Part shown: positions 46,901-58,712 of the stretch, one piece after another
How the letters are laid out: each line of letters opens with the position of its first letter
Position numbering within the stretch: the first letter of the stretch is position 1
DNA from: Manihot esculenta
Taxonomy: Eukaryota; Streptophyta; Magnoliopsida; Malpighiales; Euphorbiaceae
Length of the DNA: 64,000 nucleotides
Direction of reading: 5' to 3'
Assembly: GCF_001659605.2 (NCBI RefSeq)
Contig: NC_035170.2
Location: 19,418,948 to 19,482,947 of the forward strand
Notes under the pieces: generated by a model
Seen by the model: the letters and a program-made list of their open reading frames with translations, nothing else
Told to the model about the DNA's origin: nothing
Databases searched by the model: none
Translations under genes and position numbers: made by a program

Positions 46901-49535
46901 GCAAACTCAATGACGTAGACAGAGGCATTCAAGTTTTAGTCCACTGCAAGTCTTGAACTTCAAACAATCAAAATAGCATCTGTTTACCGTGATAATTAGT
47001 GACCAAACTGAAACCTCAGAATCATATTTCAGTGGGGAAGTTCTTGAATCTAGGGATTTATTGCTGTATATAAGTGAGTTTTTAGAGCGATTCAATGTGT
47101 TGATATATTTTCATGGTGAATTTTAGTCTTGATTTGCTTATTCACTGGAAAGGTTATTTTGATTGTAAATTGTCAGTGGCATGCAGATTGACTGTTTTGT
47201 TTGCTTCCAACCATTTGTGCCCTCAAATCCCTTCTAGACTCTAAAAGATTTTTTTATTTGAGGAAGTTTATTTCTACTTTCTAGCCAGTTGGTGCTTGAT
47301 GTAAAAGTGAGTCTGATTGTTATTTCTGAGAGCATTCAGAGGGTGTTTCACACTATAAAATAGGCACTAAAGCATTGTAAAGACCCTGGAAGTTCCTTTA
47401 ACTTATAATAAGATTCTAGACATTTATAGAGCTACAGGTTGTAGATATCAAGTTTCATGGTTATTTTTTCAACTGGTCGATTTGTAATATTAGTTGGTTG
47501 TAGTTCTTTTGTTTGAACTGAAATTGCTCATAATTTTGTATTGCGTGAATCATGTCAACTATGCTGGCCCGTTGATAATTTAGAAGATGTTTTATTTGCT
47601 GCAATCGTCCAGAGACAGATGTATATACATATTTATCTTGTGCTGGGTTTATAGCATCCTCTCTTTTCATAGCTGAAGCTTGCGGTACATGTTGATGTAG
47701 ATTACTTATTTAGAAGAATGGTCTCATCTGGATAGAGATCACTCCACCTCTTTGGAAGGAGCAACTGAAGCTTTAAAGGCCAGTACTCTTCGTCTTCCAA
47801 TCGTTGGAAAAGCGATAGTATGTGCCTCTCTTTTTTAATCCTTTTTAGGTGTTTGATGGCATACCAAAAAACTCAATGTATAGCTATATTGAGGTTGACA
47901 AAATTTAATTCTTTAATTTGCAGGCTGATGTTCAAAATCTAAAGGATGCTATTGGTTCTGCAGTCGATGTAATGCAAGCAATGGCATCCTCTGTATGCTC
48001 ACTATCAGCAAAGGTAACCCATTCCTGCAATCATACTTATTCAGAATGCTCTTAACTGGAGCCAATACCGAACAACCTATGTATTAGTCATTTGAAGTGC
48101 TCTTATAAAATCAAATAATGGAACGTCTACATCCATGAGTTACTATTATGCACTGAAAGTGACAAGAATGTCCTGAGGTAATGTTTGTTAAAGAGTTGGC
48201 ATACATAGCGTTGGTGCATTGACTTGGTTTAACCTTTTAGGTGGCGGTAAAAGAAAGCCAAACACTTACTTTTTTTCTTTCTTTGTTTTGTCTTGAACGA
48301 GCCGAGAAAATTTGGTATTTGGTTTCATTTTGCTTGTGGAAACGCCAACAGTTAAATGACTCTAGCCTAAATCAATCCCTTGATTTAGGTGTTGGCAACA
48401 ATCATTTTTAAACAAAAGGAATTACTACACCCAAATTCCTAATATTTTATGTCATTTTTTCAATCAGTTACTGGTACATCTTTTCTTTTCTTCATCCAGT
48501 CTTTATACTCCTTTAAAATTTGAATCATTAGTTAAAAAGGAAGAATTATTAGTCCTAAGCCATTAGTTGGTGGAACTCTTGTTAATTACTGCCCTGTGGA
48601 TTTCAAATGGCAGCATTTCTTTCAAATCAGAACTTGACTATGCATTAATTTGTTATGGAAGATAAATTCAAAAAAGAAAAAGAAGGAAGCAAACATGTGA
48701 TGAAAAAAGGAAAAGTAAAAAACAAAGACCAATCTTTTTTTTTTTTTTCAAAATTTGAAAATGTTGTTCACATATGGGCTCTTCTTGCACTATCTTATGT
48801 TCTATTCCTCATATTTCCTAATTAACCGAGTCTGACTGGCTAGATTAGTCCAGGTTTAAAAGCATTGGATGATGTACTCGAGTAATAACTTAATGTAATT
48901 TGCAAAATTTAAGCTCAAGGAATTGAGGATCAAAGTTTGTATTTGTTAAATTTGGTGCCTAGAGAATTATGGTTGGGCAGTAGTACCAAGGGATTAATGA
49001 TGTCGTTTAATCTTGATTTCCTACAGAAATGATAGATTCTTGAACCCAATACCGACAAATGCACTTTATATTCTTGCTTGTGGGACATCTAGTTTCTACA
49101 GTATTGTCCACTTATTGGCTGAGAGTTGCCTAAATCTGTGGTTAGAGTAGAGTGTAAATATTTTATTTCATAAAGATTGGCCTAAAATCATCTGGGGTTT
49201 CCATTGAATTATATATAGGAATGCTTGATTAAATGTCAACACCCATTTTTCATTGTCAGGTGGAGGAAATCAATTCCTTGGTGGTTGAAATTGTTAATGT
49301 GACAGCAAAAGAAAAATATTTTCTTGAACAATGTAAAGGTTTCTTGTCCACATTGGCAGCCATGCAGGTAAATATTGTTCTTGTTTCTGCTGCTATTACT
49401 GGTAACTAGCTTCCTCTTCATCTGCTCACAAAACTTATGATCTGCTATTGGCAGGTTAAGGACTGTAGCTTGAGAACGCATATAATACAATTAAATCGAT
49501 TACGGACTACAAGCAATCTGACAACACGTGTCTAG
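40991..49535 (+). CDS. QWRF-motif microtubule-associated protein (six exons)
   Basis: Exons 40991-42406, 45950-46069, 47701-47817, 47924-48013, 49260-49367 and 49455-49535 all join in phase 0 with GT/AG borders and give 643 aa. The start at 40991 (MVAVIPQAAATS) fits family members and is the first ATG of the frame. The N-terminal half is Ser/Pro/Thr- and basic-rich and disordered (poly-Thr/Ser run, RRSVTPRPTTP). The QWRF motif is at residues 452-455 (YLQWRFVNARAD), followed by the conserved helical C-terminal half: NLWNAWVTISELRH, TYLEEWSHLDRDHS, EALKASTLRLP, and ending in a short basic tail. In Arabidopsis the family includes SCO3, QWRF1/2 and EDE1/AUG8, proteins that bind microtubules or the augmin complex. 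Which paralogue this is cannot be told by eye. Confidence 0.93.
42407..45949 (+). other. Large first intron of the QWRF gene
   Basis: 3543 bp between GTATGG and CCAG. Short open frames here lack domains. A direct duplication of about 70 bp containing ACCCTTGTGCTTTCTTTAAG lies at 43822-43925, and an A-rich run near 45607-45635. A further direct duplication, of about 70 bp, lies in intron 2 at 46097-46213. No transposon was recognised in intron 1. Confidence 0.6.
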
Positions 49536-49621
49536 AACTGATCTCACCTGACAACTCACTCTAAACGCTAACATTACGACCAAACTCTTCTTTTTCCTCA
49601 GGGTGGAGATGCACAGGAGGT

Positions 49622-49627
49622 AATAAA
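49622..49627 (+). terminator. Possible polyadenylation signal of the QWRF gene
   Basis: AATAAA lies 87 nt after the stop at 49535. Plant signals are loose, and the real 3' end may be further on. Confidence 0.3.
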
Positions 49628-49649
49628 CTTGGATTGAGATAGCAAGTTT

Positions 49650-51565
49650 TGGCTTCTTAACCTTTGGAAATCTTTTTTTGAGCCAGTTGTGGTCTTCTAT
49701 GTCGTGTTTTATGTGTATCTTTGTATCTGAAAACAGAAATTGGCATTTTTTCCTACTAATTTAGCTGTATACAAAGAGAACACTCTTCTGTCAGCTTTTC
49801 AGGCAAAAGGAAAGTAATGTATTTGTATATATATGTGGGTGTATATGTGTATAACGTTCATGGATTAGCTGGTAACTGATCTTTGTTCTTATTTAGTCCT
49901 TGGCCTACTTGATTTTAGGTTCTGCTTGGTTGGTTATGATCATGATCACTTGAGCAGTCAAATGAAACCAAAAACTCAGTGAAATGAAACCCTTCTCTCT
50001 AAAAAAGTTGATAGGGTAATCTCCAGGAGAGATCCCACCTTTGGCCGACGATTCCCCCTTTTCTTAGTAGTGTCTCCCACTATTTAGTTGTTAGCTTTTC
50101 TTAGGGGTGTTTATCTCATGTTATAAACGGGTTAAAACTAACTTAAAACCCTAAAAATTAGCTTACATGTTCGTTTATAATATGTTATGGGCTTATGAGT
50201 TTGACTCATAAATTTGGTGTGTATAAGCACTAAACTTATAAATTAGTTTGATCAAATATCTTAAAACTTTACTATGTATCTTATTTGATATCCTTTTAGT
50301 AATTTTAATAATAAATATACTTATAAACTTCTTTATTACCAAATATGTTAACTGCTTATCAGTTACTAATAAGTATTTTGACCAAATACACAATATCTAA
50401 ATTTCACATATTAAACCAAATACCCTCTTAATAATGTGCTTGTCTCTTTTCTCTTTGAGTCTCTTGGAATGGCGTTCAGTCTCCTTTCCTTTATGTAGGG
50501 ATTATTTTGTTTTTTCGTGGCTTTATAGGGTTGCTGTTTGCATATTACTCCATGCATTGTAGTAGTAAATGTTCCGGACTTATCTACCACGCTTGAATGT
50601 TGTTGGTGCTACTTTTTCTTATAATGTATTATGGGGTGAACTGACCTTTTCTGAAATAAGGTAAAAGGCTTATGCAGTCAGAAAGTAGAAGGAAAATTGT
50701 TGTCTCTTCCTTCATAGTTAGAAACGGAATCTCCTCTCTTCTCTTGGTGGTGAGTACTGTGATGAATCCAATGACCAAAGGTGGGAGGGGAATTGAGATG
50801 GAGAGATGTCGGTGCTCTGGTTGTGGGTTTTCGGATTTACCCGTTTTCGTCTGGGGCTGCCTCTCTTTTGGGCTTGCTCTGGGTTCAGAGATTCTGGTTT
50901 TAGTTTAATTGGGAATTTCATTTTAAATGTAATGGAAGTCTCCAGTTGGAAAAAAACAATGTCGTAAAAGGAGCTATCTGCAAAGCGGGTGTGACCCCGT
51001 TCGTTGATCCTCTCCTGAAAACCTGGAAATGGCTTTTTAAGATTTAATTGACATAAATGGTACACCGTAATAATTAAGTACATAAACTTTATTTTATAAT
51101 ATAATTTTTTTATTTTTATTTAAATAACATAAAAATTCATTTCATTTTAAGTTAATGTGTTGATTATTATAATAATTGTTAAATTAAAATATATATTTTT
51201 ATCTATTTCTAATATTTTTTATATCATATTATTTAACAAATATCTTAATTTTATATGTTAAAATTAACATTTATATCTCAAAATCTTTTAAAAATAAATA
51301 GTTTAATTTTTATATTTAACTTTATTAACTTAAAAAGAATATTGTTTTAATAAAAAAATCTTTAATTTAACAAAATTAAAATATAGAGATTAAATTATTA
51401 GATTTTTAAAATAGGAGAACATATATATTAATTTTGATATAATTAAGATATGTAAAAGTATTATTTCTATTAAACTTTTAAAAAAAAAATTATTTTTCAT
51501 TCTGAATAGATAAAATAATTAATGGATCATCCTCTATTTTTAAAAAAACTTTTACAGGCCAAACA
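49650..51565. other. Spacer downstream of the QWRF gene
   Basis: No gene recognised. The first kilobase has mixed composition and could include the gene's 3' UTR. From 51060 the sequence is AT-rich up to the MITE. Confidence 0.5.
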
Positions 51566-51574
51566 AGCAGAAAC

Positions 51575-52051
51575 TAGGGTGAACATTCGGTCGGTTTGGT
51601 TTAAAATTAAATTGAATAGAATAAATCAAACCGAACCGAACTGAATAAATTGAAAACTAAAATTTTAGTATTTATGAAAATCAAATCAAATCGATTTTGG
51701 TTAAAAATCAAGCTGAACCAATCTGATTCGATTTGATTTGATCGATTTCGATTTTTAATAATTTTTTTATTTTTTACACTTTATTTAGTACTTTAAAATT
51801 TAATTAAAATATTTTAATCTTAATATGATTTAATTTCTCTATATTATTGAAAAAACATATTATTATCACTAATCGATTCGGTTTAATTTTTTCAGTTTTT
51901 TTTTTTATCAAAATCGAACTAAACCGAAATAACTGAAATTTTTAAAATTAAAAATCAAACCGAATCGAAATGTATAAAAAACTGAACTAAAATTTTAAAT
52001 TAATTCGATTTGATCGATTTTTTCAGTTTAAACCGAATACTGATCGGCCTA
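51575..52051. mobile_element. hAT-type MITE, copy 2
   Basis: 477 bp, starting TAGGGTGAACATTCGGT and ending so that the reverse complement reads TAGGCCGATCAGTATTCGGT. It is flanked by a perfect 8-bp TSD, GCAGAAAC (51567-51574 and 52052-52059). An 8-bp TSD and TAGGG-type ends are hallmarks of the hAT superfamily. There is no coding capacity. Confidence 0.88.
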
Positions 52052-52059
52052 GCAGAAAC

Positions 52060-52650
52060 CCAACGTTATATGGGTAACCCAACCCACGATGAAGGACCGG
52101 CTATCAAAAACAACACATTATCCTTACAATCTGCCATGTGTCACAGGGCGCATGGAAGCTAGTTCCAAAAGAAAGAGATTAGATAAGCCAAACACAGCCC
52201 TTGAAAATCTGCAAAAAAAAAACGAATCGTCTAGATCCTCAAGAAGAAGAGACAGGGGATAAAGAATAGTTCTAGAAACTCTACTCTAAGGAGGGCTAGA
52301 AAGCGCTCTCTACCTTCTCAATCTCATGTAGGCATACAAGGATAGGGTGTAAAAACATAGTCAGCACCATAAGCGTCTCTTGAGATATTGAGCCAAAACA
52401 AGGACCCCGTGAGTTCAACTGCCATGGAAGCTAGATCGGTAAGGCGAAGCCAAAGGAAGGAGATGGAAGCAACATTTCTGGATTCCTACTAACCCATCAG
52501 TTTTATGCATCCAAAGCACTTGCAAGAAGATTAAAAACCAGACACACACACAAGTAAACATAAACTTAACAAAAAATAAAGCAGATCCTTAATTCCCTCT
52601 CCATGAAGCCCAACTTTACAAACTTATATATATATATATACTCACCCAAA
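52060..52650. other. Spacer with unassigned moderately GC-rich sequence
   Basis: No gene or element was recognised. A (TA) run lies at 52625-52640. It may be part of the decayed element whose LTR-like sequence follows, but no PBS was found here. Confidence 0.4.
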
Positions 52651-53450
52651 GGGGAGGGAACAACCTACGGCTCCGGGTGGCAGGAGGAGTCGTCCTTCAC
52701 CCGGAAGGGGCAGGGGACAATTGATGAAACTTGACAGGGAGAAGGAGGAAGGCTCAGAGATTAACTCCTGAAAGGAGAGAAAAACTCTCTCACTTGTGAT
52801 AATACAATATTGTAGAGATTGTGATAAGAGAGAAGTTGATATATCTAAGATCGAATGAGGCAAGGAGATGTGGACATGTAGGCATGTAGGCAAGGGTTTG
52901 ATTCACAAAGGAGTAAATGGATCTCATTGGATGGTGCTAGAGTTAATAGGGCTGAAATTTCAGGTTCATAGAGGTTAAGGTTTTTTAAGAAGGATCCGAA
53001 GTTCCTTGTATCTTTAATGGCTAAAGAATCAATCCCTAAAGGTGGTTGGTCCTACGATATTGATACTCTGATCATTCTAAGATGTTCTGACAGTTATCTT
53101 TAGATTGGACAATGGCGTACCATTATAGATATGTCAGGCAACTTATTAATCGCGAATAGTCGGCTAATAAATATTGAGCCGCTTAATTCATACCCTGTTT
53201 ATCACGTGCATCTTTTCTGTCAGCCCTACAGTATACATAATTATTATCCTCGCGAGATTCAGAATGCTTTAAAGAGATCAGTCTATTTGCTCAGTATTTA
53301 GTAAGATCGACTTACATGTTTTGAATATAGATAAGATCAAAGGTATGGGAGGTCTGACCTGCATATTATACAGGTCGAACTTCCTAATGCCCTAATACCT
53401 GATCAAGTTGGATGATCTACGAGACTCTCCTATTTCCCTTGTACATGTAT
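52650..53450 (-). mobile_element. LTR relic related in reverse orientation to the LTR at 55776-56733
   Basis: Blocks at 53080-53230 (CTGATCATTCT, GATTGGAC, CAACTTATTAAT, CATACCCTGTTTATC) align in the same order with the reverse complement of about 56170-56310. It is therefore a diverged LTR of the same family lying on the opposite strand. Ends, PBS and TSD were not found, so the borders are approximate. Confidence 0.5.
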
Positions 53451-53806
53451 CGCGATTTTAACGTGATTGATTATTATTATGTTATTAATAAGTTAATAGT
53501 GGAAAGTCGAAAAATAAAAAGAAGAAATAAGAGGGTGATCGGACAGAATTATAGTGAAAAGATTATTATGAAAAATAAGGAGATAGTCCAATTATTTATT
53601 GAATTTATTATAGAATGACTGCAATTTGAATGAAATTAAAATTTAGAGACTGAAATATTAGTTTTTAAAAATAAAGAGATGGATTAATTATATTATACTT
53701 TTTAAGGCAAAGAAAAATAATTTCTCTTTTTGTTTAAATGGGATGTATATGTGCTGTACAAACATTTTCGGTTGAGACACCAATTTAATGGATCGCGAAT
53801 TTAATC

Positions 53807-53860
<54 letters not shown>
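53807..53860. repeat. (AAT)n microsatellite
   Basis: About 18 uninterrupted AAT units, immediately followed by TTAATTTAAT. Confidence 0.95.
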
Positions 53861-54095
53861 TTAATTTAATATTTTAAAATGTAAAATTTTACTAATAATT
53901 TTATTCAATTTCTATCAATAGAATATTAAAATAAGTAAAACATATTTAATTTCATACAATTTTTTAACTGGTATTTAATTTTTTTTTAAAATAATATATT
54001 TTATTTATGACAATTTATAAATGTATATATTGAGACTCCAATCTTATTTAATGTTAGCCATTAATTCATTAAATGAACTAAAATTAGAACAGGGT

Positions 54096-54127
54096 GGGAG
54101 GGAGAGGGAGAGGGAGAGGGAGAGGGA
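54096..54127. repeat. (GGGAGA)n microsatellite
   Basis: About five units of GGGAGA in a purine-only tract that ends GGGAAAGGAGA. Confidence 0.9.
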
Positions 54128-54130
54128 AAG

Positions 54131-55265
54131 GAGATACCATTTGATTTTCATTTTGGAAGAAATTACCATTGGTTTGACAAGTTATTGAGAGATTATTTCA
54201 TATGCATGGCTGTTGTATATACAATAATTTAATTCTTAATTATAATAAATATCATATATTATAAAATTTTTCGCCGGTTACATCAAGCAGAGGTCACTAT
54301 TCCTCCAATGGCGTCTCCGCCATCCGCTTCTCTTCCGCCGGGTACATCAAGCAGAGGTCAACGTTTTTCAGTCTAAGTTTACCTTCATCATCACTAGACC
54401 TCTTCCTTTTTAATGTGATCGTTCTTGTTGTCTTGGATTCTGAACTCACATTTCTTGGCCTAAAACTAAGACATTTTAAAAAGTTATCCAACTCTAGCAT
54501 GGGCTAGAGTGAAACGCCAAGGAGCACCGTCATCACCGCCGTCTGGCGGACGTGCCAGTTCTCGGTCCATAAAACCCCACTGCTCCACTCACAGGATTCA
54601 CTATTCATCCCACAGCCTTAAATAACAGCGACTGAAACAATGCTGAAAGAACATAAATTAACCCTCATATGAGCCACATCAAGTAAGATATATTCAAACC
54701 CAATTAAATTCGTAGGTGATATGCTATATCTGAAACTTACGAGGACGCTGGTTTACGGGCACGGAGGAGATGAAGGACACGAGGCTGGCACAGCTAAAAA
54801 GCTTAGCAACAACAATGGTGGCATTTGCCTGAGCTTAGGGATTGTCTATCCACTGCAGACACTGTCTTGAAAGTTAAGAAAAAAAAAATATATTAATGTG
54901 TAAAAAAATAAAATGTCGATAAAAATTATGGGGTGAAGAAAATAAATAATTTTTTTAATACTTTGAAAAAAAAATTATTTTTTAGTATGGCTGGGAATGG
55001 AGACTTAAATTTGGGTCTTTAACTAAGTTACATATGTCTGAACCACTAGATAAAACCAGACTAGGGGCTAATAATTGTTGGTCTAGAGAAGAAAGGTCGT
55101 AAGTAACCATGGTTGAGTTAGGGTTTAACCTTATGTGCTCGGGTTGGGTTCCAAAGAAGTTGGTGAGAGCGGATTCGTGTCTTCGCGAGGAGTAAGGACT
55201 CCACAGCCGTTGGATTGTTGAGTGGATTATTTTATGGTGGCCTTTGCCTCCCGGAGTTTATCAGA
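54131..55265. other. Spacer; possible small gene remnant
   Basis: No gene can be named. A duplicated 25-bp word, CGCCGG(T/G)TACATCAAGCAG..., occurs at about 54273 and 54337. A 67-codon minus frame between 54297 and 54500 contains a basic KRKRSSDD stretch but nothing recognised. The part from 55080 to 55260 resembles LTR-like transcribed DNA, but I could not assign it. Confidence 0.35.
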
Positions 55266-55273
55266 AGTCTAAG

Positions 55274-55767
55274 TAGAGTGATCAGTATTCGGTTCAAATC
55301 GAAAAAATCAATCGAACTGAATTAATTTAAAAATTTAGTTCAATTTTTTATTCAATTCGGTTCGGTTCGGTTCGGTTCGATTTTTAATTTCAGAAATTTT
55401 GGTTATTTCAGTTCGGTTCGATTTTGATCAGAAAAAATCAAAAAAATCGAACCGAACCGATTAGTGATAATAATATATTATTTTCAATAATATAGAGAAA
55501 TTAAATCATATTACGATTAAAATATTTTAATTAAATTTTAAAATACTAAAAATAAAGTGTAAAAAATAAAAATTTTATTAAAAATCAAAATCGATCAAAC
55601 CGAACCGAATTAAACTGAATCAGACCAGTTCAGTTTCTGACCAAAATTAGTTCAGTTTGATTTTCATAAATACTAAACTTTCGATTTTGGTTTATTCAGT
55701 TTAGTTCGATTTTGATTTATTTAGTTTGGTTCGATTTTGAACCGAACCGATCGAATACTCACCCCTA
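55274..55767. mobile_element. hAT-type MITE, copy 3
   Basis: 494 bp, left end TAGAGTGATCAGTATTCGGTT and right end with reverse complement TAGGGGTGAGTATTCGATCGG. The perfect 8-bp TSD AGTCTAAG lies at 55266-55273 and 55768-55775. GGTTCGGTTCGGTTCGG and AACCGAACCGA stretches inside make long imperfect inverted arms around an AT-rich middle. It lies in the opposite orientation to copies 1 and 2. Confidence 0.9.
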
Positions 55768-55804
55768 AGTCTAAGCAAAATGGAGAGCTGGCTAACGATA
55801 ACAT

Positions 55805-55830
55805 TATATATATATATATATATATATATA
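55805..55830. repeat. (TA)n microsatellite
   Basis: Thirteen TA units near the approximate LTR start. Confidence 0.9.
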
Positions 55831-55834
55831 GTAG

Positions 55835-56733
55835 AATTCAAAAATGAACCTTATCGTTTAGACTAATCGGACAGCAAAAAACTAGACCTATGGGATATAA
55901 AGATCAGAAGAACACCCCTAATCCTGTCAGAGCTCAGAACAGATGGACATATTTCTTTAAAACTCGGTATTGGATGCAAGCCCGATCAATCATAAGTGCC
56001 TAGGAGGACCCACCTCAATACTCCTAGACCCACCTCAATACAGATTAAATAAGCTGAGCATGATCTGATAAGACTAGGGTAGGATACTAACCTCCTACAC
56101 ACTGATCGTCTTTTCAATACATCACTAGAGTCATAAAATGCATGTGTGGCAAATAGATTGTTGTGAAGTACACGATAAACAGGGTATGGACTAGTCGACT
56201 TTGCATTTATTATCCAACCATCCATCATTAATAAGTCGTCTGACACAATTGTAAAAAACATCACGTCCAATCCAATGGGACATGATATAAGGGGTGTCAG
56301 AATGATCAGGAGTATATATATTACTAATCTAACCCAAAGAAAACTTTCTCTCAGATTTTCTAACTCTCTCTCTCACACTCTCACACATACTCTCGAACAA
56401 ATCATATCTTTCTTTTCTCTCCAAAACTTCCTCTTTCTCTTCTCTTCTCTATTTTATTTTCCTTGGCATCTCTTTCCATTAATGCATCACCTTAAAAGTT
56501 CTAGATCTTACTAAAACATCAAAGGGTCTTCACCGGGCATTCCCAATCGACTTCTGACCATTTTTTCATATTTTGCAGGTCCCTTCCTCAAGATCGAGCA
56601 TGGAGGGACTCATATGAAAACTCAAAGGTAATCACTCCTTATCAAACCAATCACAGTTTATTGATTTGTCCATCGAATCAAACCACAGTCCAGGTATTTG
56701 CATCTGGCGACCCCATTAGATTTCACCTCATCA
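55835..56733 (+). repeat. 5' LTR of Tat-type element
   Basis: It ends CTCATCA at 56733, 2 bp before the PBS. A TATATATATT box lies at about 56313-56322, with a pyrimidine-rich transcribed leader after it (CTCTCTCTCACACTCTC, TTCTCTTCTCTTC). The start was not fixed because no terminal TG pairs with a TSD. Confidence 0.55.
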
Positions 56734-56735
56734 AG

Positions 56736-56753
56736 TGGCACCGTCTATGAGAA
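56736..56753 (+). promoter_or_regulatory. Primer binding site of Tat-type element
   Basis: TGGCACCGTCTATGAGAA is a variant of the TGGCGCCGTCTGTGGGAA type and fixes the LTR to its left as a 5' LTR on the plus strand. The leader after it has an ATG at 56808 (MTNQEKLIIVTGE), a possible gag start, broken by the insertion at 56883. Confidence 0.75.
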
Positions 56754-56883
56754 CGAACGAGAATATTCCGTCGCTGAAGTTTCCAAACAAAATCCATTGA
56801 GATCCATATGACAAACCAAGAGAAGCTAATAATAGTAACAGGAGAGACTGGAAGGAAAAGAGATGGTGAAATGACAAGGGAAC

Positions 56884-57684
56884 TGACGTGGAACCCTATG
56901 GCACAAGCCTCAAACCTACACGTACAAGTAAATATGGAATCCAAAGATTTGATAAACCCACCTCCTATAGCACCCACACTTAGAGAAGCAAAAACAATAA
57001 TGATCGAAGGATTTAGATGAGAATCCGACAAACGCCACAATGAATAGTTGATAAGTTAGTCAAGATTCTTGGTGCAATTGATGAAAGCAAATTCTCACTC
57101 TCACTCAATACACGCCAAAGGCATGAAAAGAATTCTGAAAATTTTGATTAAAAGCTGCCTCTTACAAATGTTTCTTATCCTTATATAGTAAGGAGAGAAA
57201 ATAAAACCCTAAGACACTCTTTTTCGGGCTGGCCGACCTATACACAAGACCCAAACCCAATTATACACTAAAATAACACATCAAATACATAAGTATTAAA
57301 ACATAAGCCCAAAACATGGCCCAACACTCTAAAACTTAAAAGATAAAATATGGCCAAAATACAAGTCCAAATCAAGCTAAAATAAAACAAGTGTTTAAAT
57401 AATAAAATATAGTAAGCCCATCATAAGAAAGCTGAATCATCACAAAAGTCTTTATTGATCTTCACTTTAGGCTTCCCTTTGTGTAGTTTTAGCCCATAGA
57501 TTTGATTAGGCTCTCTAAGCCTAAAATTATAAGTGTTGCACTAAATTTGCCCCATATGAGTTGAAGCACGCTCCAAATATATATGGATCATATGAATATG
57601 ATTTTCAACTCCTTTTAGATCCATTTGAATGATATAACTTTGCTCCACACCATTGTTAGAAATTTGTCCTATTGGGTCCGATCA
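56884..57684 (-). repeat. 3' LTR of family F element
   Basis: 801 bp on the plus strand, from TGACGTGGAACC to GGTCCGATCA; it matches 62173-62904 and 420-1409. The LTR pair shows several substitutions and small indels, so the element is not very young. Confidence 0.9.
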
Positions 57685-57698
57685 TTCTATCCTTCTTT
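57685..57698 (-). promoter_or_regulatory. Polypurine tract of family F element
   Basis: Minus strand AAAGAAGGATAGAA directly abuts the 3' LTR. Confidence 0.75.
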
Positions 57699-58712
57699 AG
57701 AAAAGATTCATCTTCGAATCTTGTTGATATTTATGTTAAGAAGGGAAGCTTTAGGAACCCATGTATCTTCAAAGACCTCCTCTTGAATAGGTGGAAATAG
57801 CATAAAAATTTCGTCATGGATGTTTTCATCAACAACCTGCACATCAAGAAAAAATGAACTAGGCATAAAAATATTAGTCATAGGAAGATCTTGTGGATGT
57901 GACCCATTCTCCTCTACAACTTCCAAAGCAGTCTCATTCGCCTCCTCCACCTCATCAATCACGTGCTCCCTATGTCTACCATCATTTACAACCTCTTCTA
58001 TAAGCTCATTGATGGAATTTTCAACAACAACTACATTAGATTCATGCATTACAACTTCCTCTTCAATTTCAATCTCTATGGAAGTTGAGATTGAAACTTT
58101 AGTCTCTTCTTTCTCCTTTTCTTTCTCCATCTTCCCTCTTTGAACTAGTCTTCATTCTTTTCCTGCCTCTTTACCCTCAGACACACTCTTTTCTCTCATT
58201 TTTTCCATAGAACTCAAGCTCTCACTCCCCTTTGTGGCCAAGGCCGAAGCCTCCCTCTCCTTCTCCAACATCTTTATTTGATCAGCATATACCTCTTGAG
58301 GTGATAAAGGAGCGAGTATAACCTTCTGTCCTTCATGAGTGAAGGAGTACTTGTTATTGAACCCATCATGTTGCACCTTTCTATCATATTGCCACGGCCT
58401 ACCCAACAACATATGGCTTGCCTGCATAGGTACCACATCACACAAGATCTCATCCTTGTACCTACCAATAGAAAATGGTATAACCACATGGCATGTAACC
58501 CTAACTTCACCACAATCATTCAACCATTGCAATCTGTATTGCTTAGGGTGTTTGTTAGAAGCCAATCCCAATTTTTCCACCATATACACAGTAGCCACAT
58601 TTGTGCAACTACCTTCATCAATAATGAGGGTACACACTTTTCCATTAACCAAACATCTAGTGTGAAATATGTTTTCCCGTTGTTCTAGGCTTTCTTCCTT
58701 AACCTGCATATT

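Noticed and set aside
53807..53860. Regular short repeats considered as a CRISPR-like array.
   Set aside because: Pure trinucleotide microsatellite in plant DNA, with no spacers.
54297..54500. A 67-codon minus-strand frame with a basic stretch (KRKRSSDD).
   Set aside because: No recognised homologue, no introns or promoter, and it overlaps a local duplication. It is kept only as a note in the spacer entry.
56275..56514. A pyrimidine-rich open frame just after a TATA-like box.
   Set aside because: It lies inside an LTR leader upstream of a PBS, so it is element UTR and not a gene.
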